Positions 17,093-26,824 of a stretch of 64,000 nucleotides of DNA are shown here, piece after piece. Numbering within the stretch: position 1 is the first letter of the stretch; each line of letters opens with the position of its first letter. A program made the position numbers and the translations under genes. The stretch covers positions 62,001 through 126,000 of the forward strand of contig NZ_JAJQJI010000007.1 of the NCBI RefSeq assembly GCF_021213805.1, given 5' to 3'. This DNA comes from Mycobacterium sp. MYCO198283 (lineage in GTDB: Bacteria; Actinomycetota; Actinomycetes; Mycobacteriales; Mycobacteriaceae). The notes under the pieces were generated by a model. It was not told the DNA's origin. It ran no database searches and saw nothing but the letters and a program-made list of their open reading frames with translations.

Positions 17093-20000
17093 GACTCGCC
17101 TCCATGATCGCCGCGTCGACGTCACGGCCCTCCGCCTTGGCCATCCGGGTGGCCTCCAGCACGCGCTGGTAGTCGGTGGGCATGATCTTGATGAATTGGG
17201 CACTGCGCCGCGGCCAGTCGGACAGCACCGACTCGGCGACCGTGCTGCCGGTGTAACGCAGGTGGCGGGTCACCACATCCCGCAGGAAGCACAGGTCCTC
17301 GTCCTCGAGGTCCTGCAGCTCCACCATCGCCGGGTTGACGTCGGCCGGGTCGAGGCGCAACACGTAGGCGATGCCGCCGGACATGCCGGCCGCGAAGTTG
17401 CGCCCGGTGTTGCCGAGGACGACGACCCGGCCGCCGGTCATGTACTCGCAGGCGTGGTCGCCGACGCCCTCCGCGACGGCGAGCGCGCCGGAGTTGCGGG
17501 CGCAGAACCGCTCGCCGACCCGCCCGCGCAGGAAAACCTCGCCGGACGTGGCGCCGTAGAGCAGCGTGTTGCCGGCGATGACGTGGTCCTCGGGCAGGAA
17601 CAGCACGTCGTCGGAGGGCCGCACGATGATCCGGCCTCCCGACAGGCCCTTGCCGACGTAGTCGTTGGCGTCGCCGGTGAGGTCGAGCGTGACGCCCGCC
17701 GGCAGGAACGCACCCAGGGACTGGCCGGCCGATCCGGTCAGCGCGACGGAGATGGCGTCGTCGGGCAGGCCGGCCGCGCCGTAGCGGCGGGTGACCTCGT
17801 GACCGAGCAGGGTGCCGACGGTGCGGTTGACGTTGCGCACCGGCAGTTCCAGCCGCACCGGGTGCGCGTCCTCCAGTGCGCCTTCGGCCAGCGCGATGAT
17901 GGTCTGGTCGAGCGCGCGGTCCAGCGCGTGATCCTGCTCGCGGAGCCGGCGGCGCTGCGTCAGCTGCTCGCCGTGGGCGTTGGTCGGCATCGCGAACAGC
18001 GGGCGCAGGTCGAGTCCCTGGCTCTTCCAGTGCGCGACGCCGGCCGCGGTGTCGAGCAGGTCGGCCCGGCCGACGGCCTCGTCGAGGCTGCGGAACCCCA
18101 GCTCCGCCAGATAGCGTCGCACGTCCTCGGCGATGAACCGGAAGAAGTTCTCGAGGAACTCCGGCTTGCCGTTGAAGCGCGCCCGCAGCTCGGGGTTCTG
18201 CGTGGCCACCCCGACCGGGCAGGTGTCGAGATGGCAGACCCGCATCATGATGCAGCCGGCGACGATAAGCGGCGCGGTCGAGAAGCCGAACTCCTCGGCG
18301 CCCAGCAGCGCCGCGACGATCACGTCGCGGGCGGTGCGCATGCCGCCGTCGGCCTGCACGGTGATGCGGTCGCGCAACCCGTTGAGCACCAGCGTCTGCT
18401 GTGCGTCAGCCAGCCCGATCTCCCACGGCGTGCCGGCGTGCTTGAGCGACGTCAGCGGCGCCGCGCCCGTTCCGCCGTCCCAGCCGGAGATCAGCACCAC
18501 GTCGGCGTGCGCCTTCGACACACCCGTCGCGACCGTGCCGACACCCACCGAGCTCACGAGCTTGACGTGGACGCGGGCCTGCGGGTTGGCGTTCTTGAGG
18601 TCGTGGATCAGCTGCGCCAGGTCCTCGATCGAATAGATGTCGTGGTGCGGCGGCGGCGAGATCAGCCCGACACCCGGCGTCGAATGCCGCGTCTTGGCGA
18701 TGTTCGGATACACCTTGTAACCCGGAAGTTGGCCGCCCTCACCGGGTTTGGCGCCCTGAGCCATCTTGATCTGGATGTCGGTGGCGTTGACGAGGTAGTC
18801 GCTGGTGACGCCGAACCGCCCGGAGGCAACCTGCTTGACGGCGCTGCGGCGGCGCGGATCGTGGAGCCGGTCGGCCTCCTCGCCGCCCTCGCCGGAGTTC
18901 GACCGGCCGCCGAGGTTGTTCATGGCGACGGCCATGGTCTCGTGCGCTTCGGCGGAGATCGAACCGTAGCTCATCGCGCCGGTGTTGAAGCGGGTGACGA
19001 TCGCGTCCGCCGACTCGACCTCGTCGAGCGGCACCGGGGGGCGCTCGCCCGTCTTCAGCTCGAACAGCCCGCGCAGCGTGCCGCCCTCCCGCGACAGCCG
19101 GTCGACCTCGTCGGTGTAGCGCTGGAAGACCTCGTACCGGCCGGTGCGGGTCGAATGCTGCAGCAGGAACACCGTTTCCGGGGTGAACAGGTGTAGCTCG
19201 CCTTCGCGGCGGAAGGCGTACTCGCCGCCGACCTCCAGCCGCCGGTGCACCCGTTCGGTGGGGTTCTCCGGGTACGCCCGGCGGTGCCGCTGCTTGACCT
19301 CCTCGGCGAGGACGTCGAGGCCCACGCCGCCGAGCCGGTTCGGGGTGCCGGTGAAGTAGTCCTCGATGATCGCGCGTTCGAGGCCCACCGCCTCGAACGC
19401 CTGCGCGCCGGTGTAGGACGCGACGGTGGAGATGCCCATCTTGCTCATCACCTTCATGACGCCCTTGCCGAGCGCCTTGAGGTAATTGCGAACGGCCGCA
19501 CCGGCTTCGATACCGGTGAGCTCGCCCTCGCGGATCAGGTCCTCGATGGATTCGAACGCCAGGTAGGGATTGACCGCCGCGGCGCCGAACCCGATCAGCA
19601 GCGCGATGTGGTGCACCTCGCGCGCGTCGCCGCTCTCGACCACGAGCGCCACCAGCGTGCGTTCCTTCGTCCGCACCAGGTGGTGATGCACCGCGGACAC
19701 CGCGAGCAGCGACGGTATGGGCGCCCGGGTGTGGTCGGAGTCGCGGTCCGAGATCACCAGCGTCCGAGCGCCGTTCGCGATGGCCTCGGAAGCGCGGTGC
19801 CGCAGCTCGTCGAGCGCGTCTGCCAGACCCTCGCCGCCGCGCTCGACCTCGTAGAGCCCGCGGAGCACGGCCGTGCGCAGTCCGGGATGCTCGCCGTCGT
19901 CGTTGATGTGGACGATCTTGTTCAGCTCGTCGTTGTCGAGCACCGGCCAGCGCAGCAGGATCTGCCGACACGACGCCGGCGTCGGCTCGAGCAGGTTCTG

Positions 20001-21656
20001 CTCCGGGCCCATGACGCGGGCCATCGAGGTGACGATCTCTTCGCGGATGGCGTCGAGCGGCGGATTCGTCACCTGCGCGAACATCTGCATGAAGTAGTCG
20101 TAGAGCAGCCGCGAGCGACTCGACAGCACGGCCGCGGGGGTGTCGGTGCCCATCGAGCCCAACGGCTCCCCGCCCGACGCTGCCATCGGCGTCAACAGGA
20201 TCCGCAGATCCTCCTCGCTGTACCCGAACGCGATCTGCCGGCGCACCACCGAGTCATGGTTGGGCAGCACGCGCCCGCGGCTCGGCAGGGTCTGCAGGTC
20301 CAGCAGCCCGGCGTGCAACCATTCGCCGTAGGCGTGTTCGTCGGCGAGCTGGGACTTGATCTCGTGGTCGCTGACGATGCGCCCCTCGGCGGTGTCGATC
20401 AGGAACATCTTCCCCGGCTCCAGCCGGCCCTTCGCGACGACGTCAGCCGGCGCGATGGGCAGCACACCGCTTTCGCTGGCGAGCACCACGCGGTCGTCAA
20501 CGGTGCGCCACCACCGCCCCGGCCGCAGCCCGTTGCGGTCGAGTACCGCGCCGACCACCGTGCCGTCGGTGAACGCCACACACGCCGGGCCGTCCCACGG
20601 CTCCATGATCGAGGCGTTGTACCTGCAGAAGTCCCGCCGCGCCGGATCCATCGAGGTGTTGTTCTCCCACGCCTCGGGGATCATCATCATCACCGCGTGC
20701 GGCAGGCTGCGGCCGCCCATGTGCAGCAGCTCGAGCACCTGGTCGAACGACGCCGAGTCGGACGCGTCCGGCGTACAGATTGGCGAGAGCCGGCTCAGGT
20801 CGCCGCCGATCAGCGGGCTGGCCAGCATCGCCTCGCGGGCGTGCATGCGGTTCCGGTTGCCGCGCACCGTGTTGATCTCGCCGTTGTGGGCGACGAACCG
20901 GAACGGATGCGCCAGCGGCCAGGACGGAAAGGTGTTCGTCGAGAACCGGCTGTGGACGATCGCGATGGCGCTGGTGCACCGCTCGTCGCGCAGATCGGCG
21001 AAAAACCTCGGTAGCTGCTGAGTGGTCAGCATGCCCTTGTAGGTCATGGTGCGGCTGCTCAAGCCGGTGAAGTAGACGCCGGTGCCCGCCTCTTCCACGT
21101 CGGCCGTGACGTGCCCGGCGCGTTTGCGCAGCGGGTAGACCCGCCGGTCGAGGTCGACGCCGGTCAACCCGTCGTACGACGTGACGAAGAACTGCGCCAT
21201 GTGCGGCATGCACCCCAGCGCCGTCTCGCCGAGGTCGGCACCATCGGGATCGACGGGCACGGTGCGCCAGCCCAGCGGGAGCAGCTCTTCGTCCTTGGCG
21301 ATGTCCTCGACGCGCCGCATCGCCGCGCGGCGCGCCACCGGGTCTTGCGGCAGGAAGCACAGGCCCGCCGCAAAGGCGTGGCGGCCGTCGTCGGTGGAGT
21401 CGGGCAGGTCGAAGTCGACGACGTCGCGCAGCAGGCCGACGGGGAGCTGCAGCAGGATGCCGGCGCCGTCGCCGCTGTTGGTCTCTGCGCCCGCGGCACC
21501 GCGGTGGTCGAGGTTCTCCAGCGCCGTCAGCCCGTCGGCGACGATGCCGTGCGAGCGGCGTCCCTTGATGTCGACCACCATGGCGACCCCGCAGGAGTCG
21601 GTTTCCTGCGCAGGGTCGTAGAACCCCTGAGCTTCCGGGGTTGCTGAGAACAGCAC
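17085..21656 (-). CDS. gltB: Glutamate synthase (NADPH/ferredoxin-type) large subunit
   Basis: This subunit has the glutaminase and synthase sites. From the chosen GTG at 21656 it has 1523 residues. The N-terminal nucleophile Cys is in [15 protein letters not shown] (about 20), so a propeptide of about 20 residues is removed. The glutaminase class II domain runs to about 420, then the central domain, then the FMN-binding synthase domain (about 800-1230) with [13 protein letters not shown] and [16 protein letters not shown]. The [3Fe-4S] cluster Cys are in [19 protein letters not shown] (about 1135). The C-terminal beta-helix domain has repeated Gly-rich turns such as [15 protein letters not shown]. 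An in-frame start 25 codons earlier (21731) is possible but gives an unusually long propeptide. In M. tuberculosis gltBD is elsewhere in the genome. Confidence 0.94.
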
Positions 21657-21806
21657 GTCGGTACCTCCGCAGCCGGACTGCGGCCGGGGATGCTTCGTCG
21701 ATGCACGGCCGCAGTCTGAGGGAATGAACATCGGGACTGCAGCGGCCCGTGAGCGACGCGTGAACGAGAGTGCGCGCGACGCTCTCAGTGTATCAACGGG
21801 CGGTCG

Positions 21807-22247
21807 TCACCCGCCGCCGTAGACGACGGGGACCAGGGGGAAACCGGGGAGGTTGCGGACGACGGTCCACGCAGCCATTGCCCCGATCGCGACCACGACG
21901 ACCGGGATCACCCGGACGGTGGCGCGAGTCCGGCGTCGCCACACCAGCCAGGCCACCAGCGCCGGCGCCGCCATCAGGACGAAGGCGTTGTCCAGCACCG
22001 CCAGGTGGATGTGCCCGTGGAGCAGGTCGTGGGTCATGCGCAGTCCGCCGCAGCCGGGGCAGTCCCAGCCCGTCAAGATCTTGAACGGGCACGGCGGATA
22101 TGCGGACCCGATCCGATGCGGGTCATTCGACCCGATGTAGGTCAGCGCGGCACCGAGCAGCGCGGCACCGAGACCGCTTGACGCGAACAGCGGCCAGCGG
22201 CGATTCGGCGCGCGATGCATCCGAGCCGCGGGGGCCTGTTCCTTCAT
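21807..22247 (-). CDS. DUF2752 membrane protein
   Basis: A 146-residue membrane protein with three or four hydrophobic helices. It carries the DUF2752 signature CPFKILTGWDCPGCGGLRMTH (about 72-92; three Cys with Pro and Gly-Gly between), followed by LLHGHIHLAVLDNAFVLM. The family has no proven function; the conserved Cys could bind a metal or form disulfides at the membrane face. In M. tuberculosis a similar protein (Rv1616) lies between lgt and pykA, so this is core synteny interrupted here by the HNH gene on one side and gltBD on the other. The gap to gltB (21657-21806) shows no recognisable element. Confidence 0.8.
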   Translation of the reverse strand: MKEQAPAARMHRAPNRRWPLFASSGLGAALLGAALTYIGSNDPHRIGSAYPPCPFKILTGWDCPGCGGLRMTHDLLHGHIHLAVLDNAFVLMAAPALVAWLVWRRRTRATVRVIPVVVVAIGAMAAWTVVRNLPGFPLVPVVYGGG

Positions 22248-22282
22248 GTGTCGAGCATGCCAGCAGGCTGGCTCGTCCCGTC

Positions 22283-23710
22283 TTAGAAGGGCGGCGGGTT
22301 TGCGGCGATCCGTGCTTCGTTCGCGTTGCGCTCACACCTGATTCGGTATGCGCGGTCCTGCGCTCGGGTGCGCCGTCGCAGCGGCATCGTTGCCCGCGTC
22401 TTGGTAACGGACCGGTCGGTCTGAACCTGCGGCGCACCGTCCGTGGGTGCGGCGAGTTGCGGGAAGAACTCCGCCCCGCCCGGCTCGGTGACGTAGGTCT
22501 TTCCTGCCGGCGACGTCCACACCACCGTGCCGTCAGCCAGTTGTCGGTCGAGCCAGCCGTTCGGACCTGCGAAGAACGTCTTCAGCAGATGGTGCGTGCG
22601 GCAGAGCAGCTTGAGGTTGGCAGCATGTGTCGGGCCGAGCGGATGCGGGACGGTGTGGTCGATGTCCGCAAATTCCGCGGGCACAGCGCATCCGGGGAAC
22701 CGGCAGGTAAGGTCGCGGCACCGGACGAAGTTCGCCAGCGCCGCCGACGGCCGGTAGTTCGGCTCGGGCGATGCGTCGCGCGGTATCTCCACCGTGCGCT
22801 GCTTGGCCGTCTTCTGCAGCTCGGCTACGACGTCCGGGGCGATCGGGCCATAACCGGGCACCAGAGCGAAGTTCCCGTCGCCGCCCGAGGTGGCGCCGTT
22901 GTCCGTCACCACGTTGACGACGACGTTGTAAGGCGATGCGCCCTTGTTCGCCGCGGCGCAGTGCTCGGCCCCGCAGGTACAGGCGATGGACGTTTGTCCC
23001 GCCACCAGGGCAGCGACCGAATCGGCCCGCCGTTGCACCGCAGTGCGCGGATCGTTGCGGCAGACGGTTCGGGCGAGCTCGCTCAGGCGCCGATCGAGCG
23101 CCGCGGCGTCGAGCGGCCGCAGCTTGCCCCACAACTCGACCATGCCATTGAAGGCGCTGCCGATCGTCACATGCCGGTCGCGGTCAGCGGCCTTCACGAC
23201 GCGCTGCGCCGCCGGATCGTGCTGGATGACGATCCAATCGACGCGCTCGTCGATCTTCTCGCGCGGCATCTTGTTCCACTTCGGGGCTCGTCTGGCCAGC
23301 TCCTCGTCGATCGCGGCGCGGATCTGGTCGTCGAGCACGAGACCCGTCCGCAGGTGCACCGAGGCGATGACCGCGAGATCGACGAGTCCGGCCGCACAGA
23401 CCGCGCCGAACCGCGGGAGTTCGCGGACCAGCGTCATGCCGTAGCGCATGTACACCGACGCCCGCTTACCCGGAATGTTCAGCGCAGCACCGACTTCCGC
23501 TGCCGTGCGCTCCCAATCGTCGATGACCCAGTTCGCCCGGTCGGCGTCATCGAAGCCGGCGGTGCGCCGCTCGCATACTTGGCCCGCCGCGATGAGCTTC
23601 GACGCCATGGCCGCACGCTCATACCGGATGGCCTGCGACATTGCGTCGATGAGCTCGGGCTCCGCCCACTCGTTCAGCTCCGCGAGCGACGGAAGCGATA
23701 TCTCGAACAT
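22283..23710 (-). CDS. DUF222/HNH endonuclease-domain protein (13E12 repeat family)
   Basis: A 475-residue protein. The long N-terminal DUF222 helical domain (about 10-320) includes RYGMTLVRELPRFGAVCAAGL. The C-terminal HNH nuclease core reads RDLTCRFPGCAVPAEFADIDHTVPH, quoted as two halves: RDLTCRFPGC with the zinc Cys, then AEFADIDHTVPH with the catalytic His. It closes with LLCRTHHLLKTF (about 350-400). In M. tuberculosis this family is the REP13E12 repeat, several copies of which carry the phiRv1 attachment site. The start ATG 23710 is fixed by a TACAAT -10 ending 7 bases before it, so the message is probably leaderless. It sits 37 bases after lgt and is absent at this place in M. tuberculosis, suggesting insertion. 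DNA cleavage has not been demonstrated for most members. Confidence 0.85.
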   Translation of the reverse strand: MFEISLPSLAELNEWAEPELIDAMSQAIRYERAAMASKLIAAGQVCERRTAGFDDADRANWVIDDWERTAAEVGAALNIPGKRASVYMRYGMTLVRELPRFGAVCAAGLVDLAVIASVHLRTGLVLDDQIRAAIDEELARRAPKWNKMPREKIDERVDWIVIQHDPAAQRVVKAADRDRHVTIGSAFNGMVELWGKLRPLDAAALDRRLSELARTVCRNDPRTAVQRRADSVAALVAGQTSIACTCGAEHCAAANKGASPYNVVVNVVTDNGATSGGDGNFALVPGYGPIAPDVVAELQKTAKQRTVEIPRDASPEPNYRPSAALANFVRCRDLTCRFPGCAVPAEFADIDHTVPHPLGPTHAANLKLLCRTHHLLKTFFAGPNGWLDRQLADGTVVWTSPAGKTYVTEPGGAEFFPQLAAPTDGAPQVQTDRSVTKTRATMPLRRRTRAQDRAYRIRCERNANEARIAANPPPF

Positions 23711-23717
23711 GTGTTCG

Positions 23718-23723
23718 ATTGTA
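23718..23723 (-). promoter_or_regulatory. -10 hexamer TACAAT, leaderless promoter of the HNH gene
   Basis: On the minus strand TACAAT is followed by 7 bases and then ATG 23710. It gives the inserted gene its own promoter inside an otherwise continuous minus-strand series. Confidence 0.6.
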
Positions 23724-23747
23724 CCCTCTTCGGCCGACATTCCGGCG

Positions 23748-26027
23748 TCAAGAACGGTTGCGCCAGCGCCTCAATCGGCCGCGAATGCCCGCAAGTGCCG
23801 AACCTGATTTCGCCGACACGATGCCCGCTTTCGACTCGTCGCCGGTTGCCGTCGGGGCCACCTCGCCCGGAGACTCTGTGGCGTCGGCGGCGACGCTGTC
23901 TGTCGGGGCGGGCTGGGCGACATCGCCCGCTGTGGACGAAACTTCGGCTGCCTCGGGCGCTGCGGTGCCGTCGCGGGTGCCCGCCTCGGCTGTCGCATCG
24001 TTGGCCTCCGCCGCCTCGCTGGCCTGCAGAGCCTCGGCCAGATCGTCAGCACCGGCATCCGCAACTACCGGCGACTCGACGGCCTCTTCGGACTGCACGC
24101 CCTCGGCCGACGGCTCGGGCTCGGTCTCGACCTCGGCCTTGGCCTCGGCTGTCGCATCGTTGGCCACCGCCGCGTCGCTGGCCTGCAGAGCCTCGGCCAC
24201 ATCGTCAGCACCGGCATCCGCAACTACCGGCGACTCGACGACCCCTTCGGACTGCACGCCCTCGGCTGACGGCTCGGGCTTGGCCTCGACCTCGGCTGTC
24301 GCATCGTCGGCCACCGCCGCGTCGCTGGCCTCCAGAGCCTCGGCCACATCGTCAGCACCGGCATCCGCAACTACCGGCGACTCGACGACCTGTTCGGACT
24401 GCACGCCCTCGGCCGACGGCTCGGTCTCGACCTCGGCCTCGGGTGTCGCATCGTCGACCTCCGCCGCGTCACTGGTCTCCACATCCTCGGTCTCCACATC
24501 CTCGATCTCGGCGGCCGCCACAGCCGAGGCCTCGACATCGGCCGTCTGATCCGCAGGTTCCGCCGGCTCGTCCGCGCCCGGAGGCACCACCACCTCATCC
24601 GGCGCCGGCTCAGCGATCACCGCCGCGATATCACCCGGCTCACCGGCATCAAGCGCCTCCGCCAACTCCTGCGCCTCGACCGCCACCTCCGACGACAGCG
24701 CAGCAGGCTCCTCCGCAACCCCGTCCTCGACCGCGGCCCCATCCGCGGCGAATTCTTCGTCCCGCGCGGCCTCCGCCGGCTCGTCCGCGCCCGCCGGCAC
24801 CACCACCTCATCGGCCGCCGGCTCAGCGATCACCGCCGCGATATCACCCGGCTCACCGGCATCAAGCGCCTCCGCCAACTCCTGCGCCTCGACCGCCACC
24901 TCCGACGACAGCGCAGCAGGCTCCTCCGCAACCCCGTCCTCGACGGCTTCGTCCCGCACGGCCTCCGCCGGCTCGTCCATGCCCGCAGTTACCGCAGCCT
25001 CCGGCTCAGCGACGTCGACTCCGCCGTCCGCTGGTTGCGCCTGCGCGTCGGCTGCGCCGTCCGCTTCGGCGTCGGCAGCGCCGGCGGCTTCGTCCTTCGC
25101 CGCCACGGTGGCGGCCGCGACGACACCGGTGCCCGCAGCGACAGCGGTGACGTCCTTGGCGAGGTGCTCGAGCGTCGAGTCGGCGTCGCCAGCGCCACCG
25201 AGGGTCTTCGGGTCTTCGCGGCCCTTCGTCGCCAGCATGATGTAGACGACGGCGCCGATGAACACGAAGGTGGAGGTGAAGGAGTTGATCCGGATGCCGG
25301 CAATGGTGGTCGCGGCGTCGTCGCGCAGGAGCTCGATGCCGAAGCGGCCGACGCAGTAGGCGGCGACGTACAGCGCGAAGAGCCGGCCGTGGCCCAGGGT
25401 GAATCGCTTGTCGGCCCACAGCAGCAGCCCGAACACCACCAGGTTCCACAGCAATTCGTAGAGGAACGTGGGATGCACGACGCCGACGAGCGCGCCCGTC
25501 GAGGTGCCGTTCAGATCGTCGGGCACCCGCTGGTAGATCTCCAGACCCCAGGGCAACGTGGTGTCGCGGCCGTAGAGCTCCTGGTTGAAGTAGTTACCCA
25601 GCCGGCCGATGGCCTGGGCCAGGACGATGCCCGGCGCGACGGCGTCACCGAACGCCGGCAGCGGGATTCCGCGGGATCGGCACGCGATCCAGGCACCGAC
25701 CCCACCGAGTGCCACGGCTCCCCAGATGCCGAGCCCGCCGTCCCAGATGCGCAGCGCCGCAACGAAACCGAGCCCGTCGTCGCCGAAGTATTTCGGCCAG
25801 TCGGTGATGACGTGATAGAGCCGGCCGCCGACGAGCCCGAAAGGCACCGCGAGCAGGGCGATGTCGTAGATGACGCCGCGCTCGCCACCGCGGGCGGCCC
25901 ACCGCCGGTCGCCGATGACCAGGGCGGCGATGATGCCGACGATGATGCAGAGCGCATACGCCCGCAGCGGGAAGGGCCCGAGGTGCCAGACGCCCTGCGG
26001 CGGGCTGGGAAACGACGCCAGGATCAT
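23748..26027 (-). CDS. lgt: Prolipoprotein diacylglyceryl transferase with long acidic repeat tail
   Basis: The enzyme transfers diacylglycerol from phosphatidylglycerol to the lipobox Cys of prelipoproteins, an inner-membrane reaction. The first 280 of 759 residues are the enzyme: about seven membrane helices, LRAYALCIIVGI, the LRIWDGGLGIWG segment (equivalent of the HGG region, about 85-97), and GRLGNYFNQELYGR with the essential Arg (about 145-158). The last 480 residues are a cytoplasmic, Ala/Glu/Asp/Val-rich extension made of degenerate repeats (ADEPAEA, AALSSEVAVEAQELAEAL, SPVVADAGADDVAEAL). Mycobacterial Lgt proteins have a C-terminal extension, but 480 residues is long (M. tuberculosis Lgt is 468 in total). 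It overlaps trpA by 4 bases (ATGA). Confidence 0.92.
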   Translation of the reverse strand: MILASFPSPPQGVWHLGPFPLRAYALCIIVGIIAALVIGDRRWAARGGERGVIYDIALLAVPFGLVGGRLYHVITDWPKYFGDDGLGFVAALRIWDGGLGIWGAVALGGVGAWIACRSRGIPLPAFGDAVAPGIVLAQAIGRLGNYFNQELYGRDTTLPWGLEIYQRVPDDLNGTSTGALVGVVHPTFLYELLWNLVVFGLLLWADKRFTLGHGRLFALYVAAYCVGRFGIELLRDDAATTIAGIRINSFTSTFVFIGAVVYIMLATKGREDPKTLGGAGDADSTLEHLAKDVTAVAAGTGVVAAATVAAKDEAAGAADAEADGAADAQAQPADGGVDVAEPEAAVTAGMDEPAEAVRDEAVEDGVAEEPAALSSEVAVEAQELAEALDAGEPGDIAAVIAEPAADEVVVPAGADEPAEAARDEEFAADGAAVEDGVAEEPAALSSEVAVEAQELAEALDAGEPGDIAAVIAEPAPDEVVVPPGADEPAEPADQTADVEASAVAAAEIEDVETEDVETSDAAEVDDATPEAEVETEPSAEGVQSEQVVESPVVADAGADDVAEALEASDAAVADDATAEVEAKPEPSAEGVQSEGVVESPVVADAGADDVAEALQASDAAVANDATAEAKAEVETEPEPSAEGVQSEEAVESPVVADAGADDLAEALQASEAAEANDATAEAGTRDGTAAPEAAEVSSTAGDVAQPAPTDSVAADATESPGEVAPTATGDESKAGIVSAKSGSALAGIRGRLRRWRNRS
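23990..24480 (-). repeat. Repeat block A in the Lgt tail (three units, 147-159 bp)
   Basis: The segment starting GCATCCGCAACTACCGGCG recurs at 24055, 24214 and 24361, giving periods of 159 and 147 bases (53 and 49 codons, all in frame). Each unit encodes a version of EPSAEGVQSE, VVESPVVADAGADDVAEAL and an Ala/Asp linker. The 12-base difference between periods is itself a whole number of codons, so units expand and shrink without breaking the frame. Confidence 0.85.
24562..25000 (-). repeat. Repeat block B in the Lgt tail (two long units plus a partial)
   Basis: GCCGGCTCGTCC begins near-identical units at 24562 and 24775 (period 213 bases, 71 codons), with a diverged partial start at 24967 (192 bases on). 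The units encode VVVPAGADEPAE, VEDGVAEEPAALSSEVAVE and AQELAEALDAGEPGDIAAV. The very high nucleotide identity between the first two suggests a recent in-frame duplication. Confidence 0.85.
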
Positions 26028-26824
26028 CGCGCGGACACCTTCTGGCGCACCCCCGCGGCGAGCTCCTCGGTCAACGAACGCACCGCCGAAAGCCCCTCAC
26101 CGAGCGCCGATACCAGCGCCGACCCGACGATGACGCCGTCCGCGAAACTTGCGATCTCGGCGGCCTGCTCCCGGGACCGCACGCCCAATCCGACGCCGAC
26201 CGGGATGTCGGAGATCTCCCTCACCCGGCCCACCAACGCCGGTGCCGCGCTGGAAACGGCGTCACGCGCCCCGGTGACGCCCATCGTGGAGGCGGCATAG
26301 ACGAACCCACGTGACGCTTCGACGGTTGCCGCCAGGCGCTGCGGCGTCGACGACGGCGCGACGAGGAAGATGCGGTCGAGCCGGCGCTCGTCGGAGACGG
26401 AGATCCATTCCCCGGCTTCCTCGGGGATGAGGTCCGGGGTGATGAGGCCCAGCCCGCCGGCCGACGCCAGGTCGCGCGCGAAGGCGTCGATGCCGTAGCG
26501 CAGCACCAGGTTCCAGTAGGTCATCACCACGGCGCGGCCACCGGCGTCGGTGATGGCGGAGACGGCGGCGAACGTGTCGCGCACCCGTACACCGCCACGT
26601 AGGGCGGCATCCGTCGCGGCGGCGATCACCGGGCCGTCCATGCCGGGGTCGGAGTAGGGAATGCCGACTTCGACCAGATCACAACCCGATTCGACGAGCG
26701 CCACCATCGCTTCGAGGGAGCCCGGCACGTCGGGATAGCCGGTGGGGAGATATCCGATCAGCGCGGAGCGGTCGTCGCGGCGGCAGGTGTCGAACAGCTC
26801 CCCGAGCCGGGACCCGTCAGCCAC
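26024..26824 (-). CDS. trpA: Tryptophan synthase alpha chain
   Basis: It cleaves indole-glycerol phosphate to indole and glyceraldehyde 3-phosphate; indole passes through a tunnel to TrpB. It has 266 residues, a TIM barrel. The catalytic Glu and Asp are visible in [20 protein letters not shown] (about 48-67: E in LVEVGIP, D in YSDP). The phosphate-binding ends of the barrel are GVTGARD and [12 protein letters not shown] near the C-terminus. It overlaps trpB by 8 bases and lgt by 4, so trpB-trpA-lgt are translationally coupled. Confidence 0.95.
   Translation of the reverse strand: MADGSRLGELFDTCRRDDRSALIGYLPTGYPDVPGSLEAMVALVESGCDLVEVGIPYSDPGMDGPVIAAATDAALRGGVRVRDTFAAVSAITDAGGRAVVMTYWNLVLRYGIDAFARDLASAGGLGLITPDLIPEEAGEWISVSDERRLDRIFLVAPSSTPQRLAATVEASRGFVYAASTMGVTGARDAVSSAAPALVGRVREISDIPVGVGLGVRSREQAAEIASFADGVIVGSALVSALGEGLSAVRSLTEELAAGVRQKVSAR

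Noticed and set aside
22100..25150. A plus-strand open frame of about 1000 codons opposite the HNH and lgt genes
   Set aside because: It is the antisense shadow of high-GC coding DNA and repeats: very Arg/Pro-rich with no domain, while both minus-strand genes have clear family motifs.
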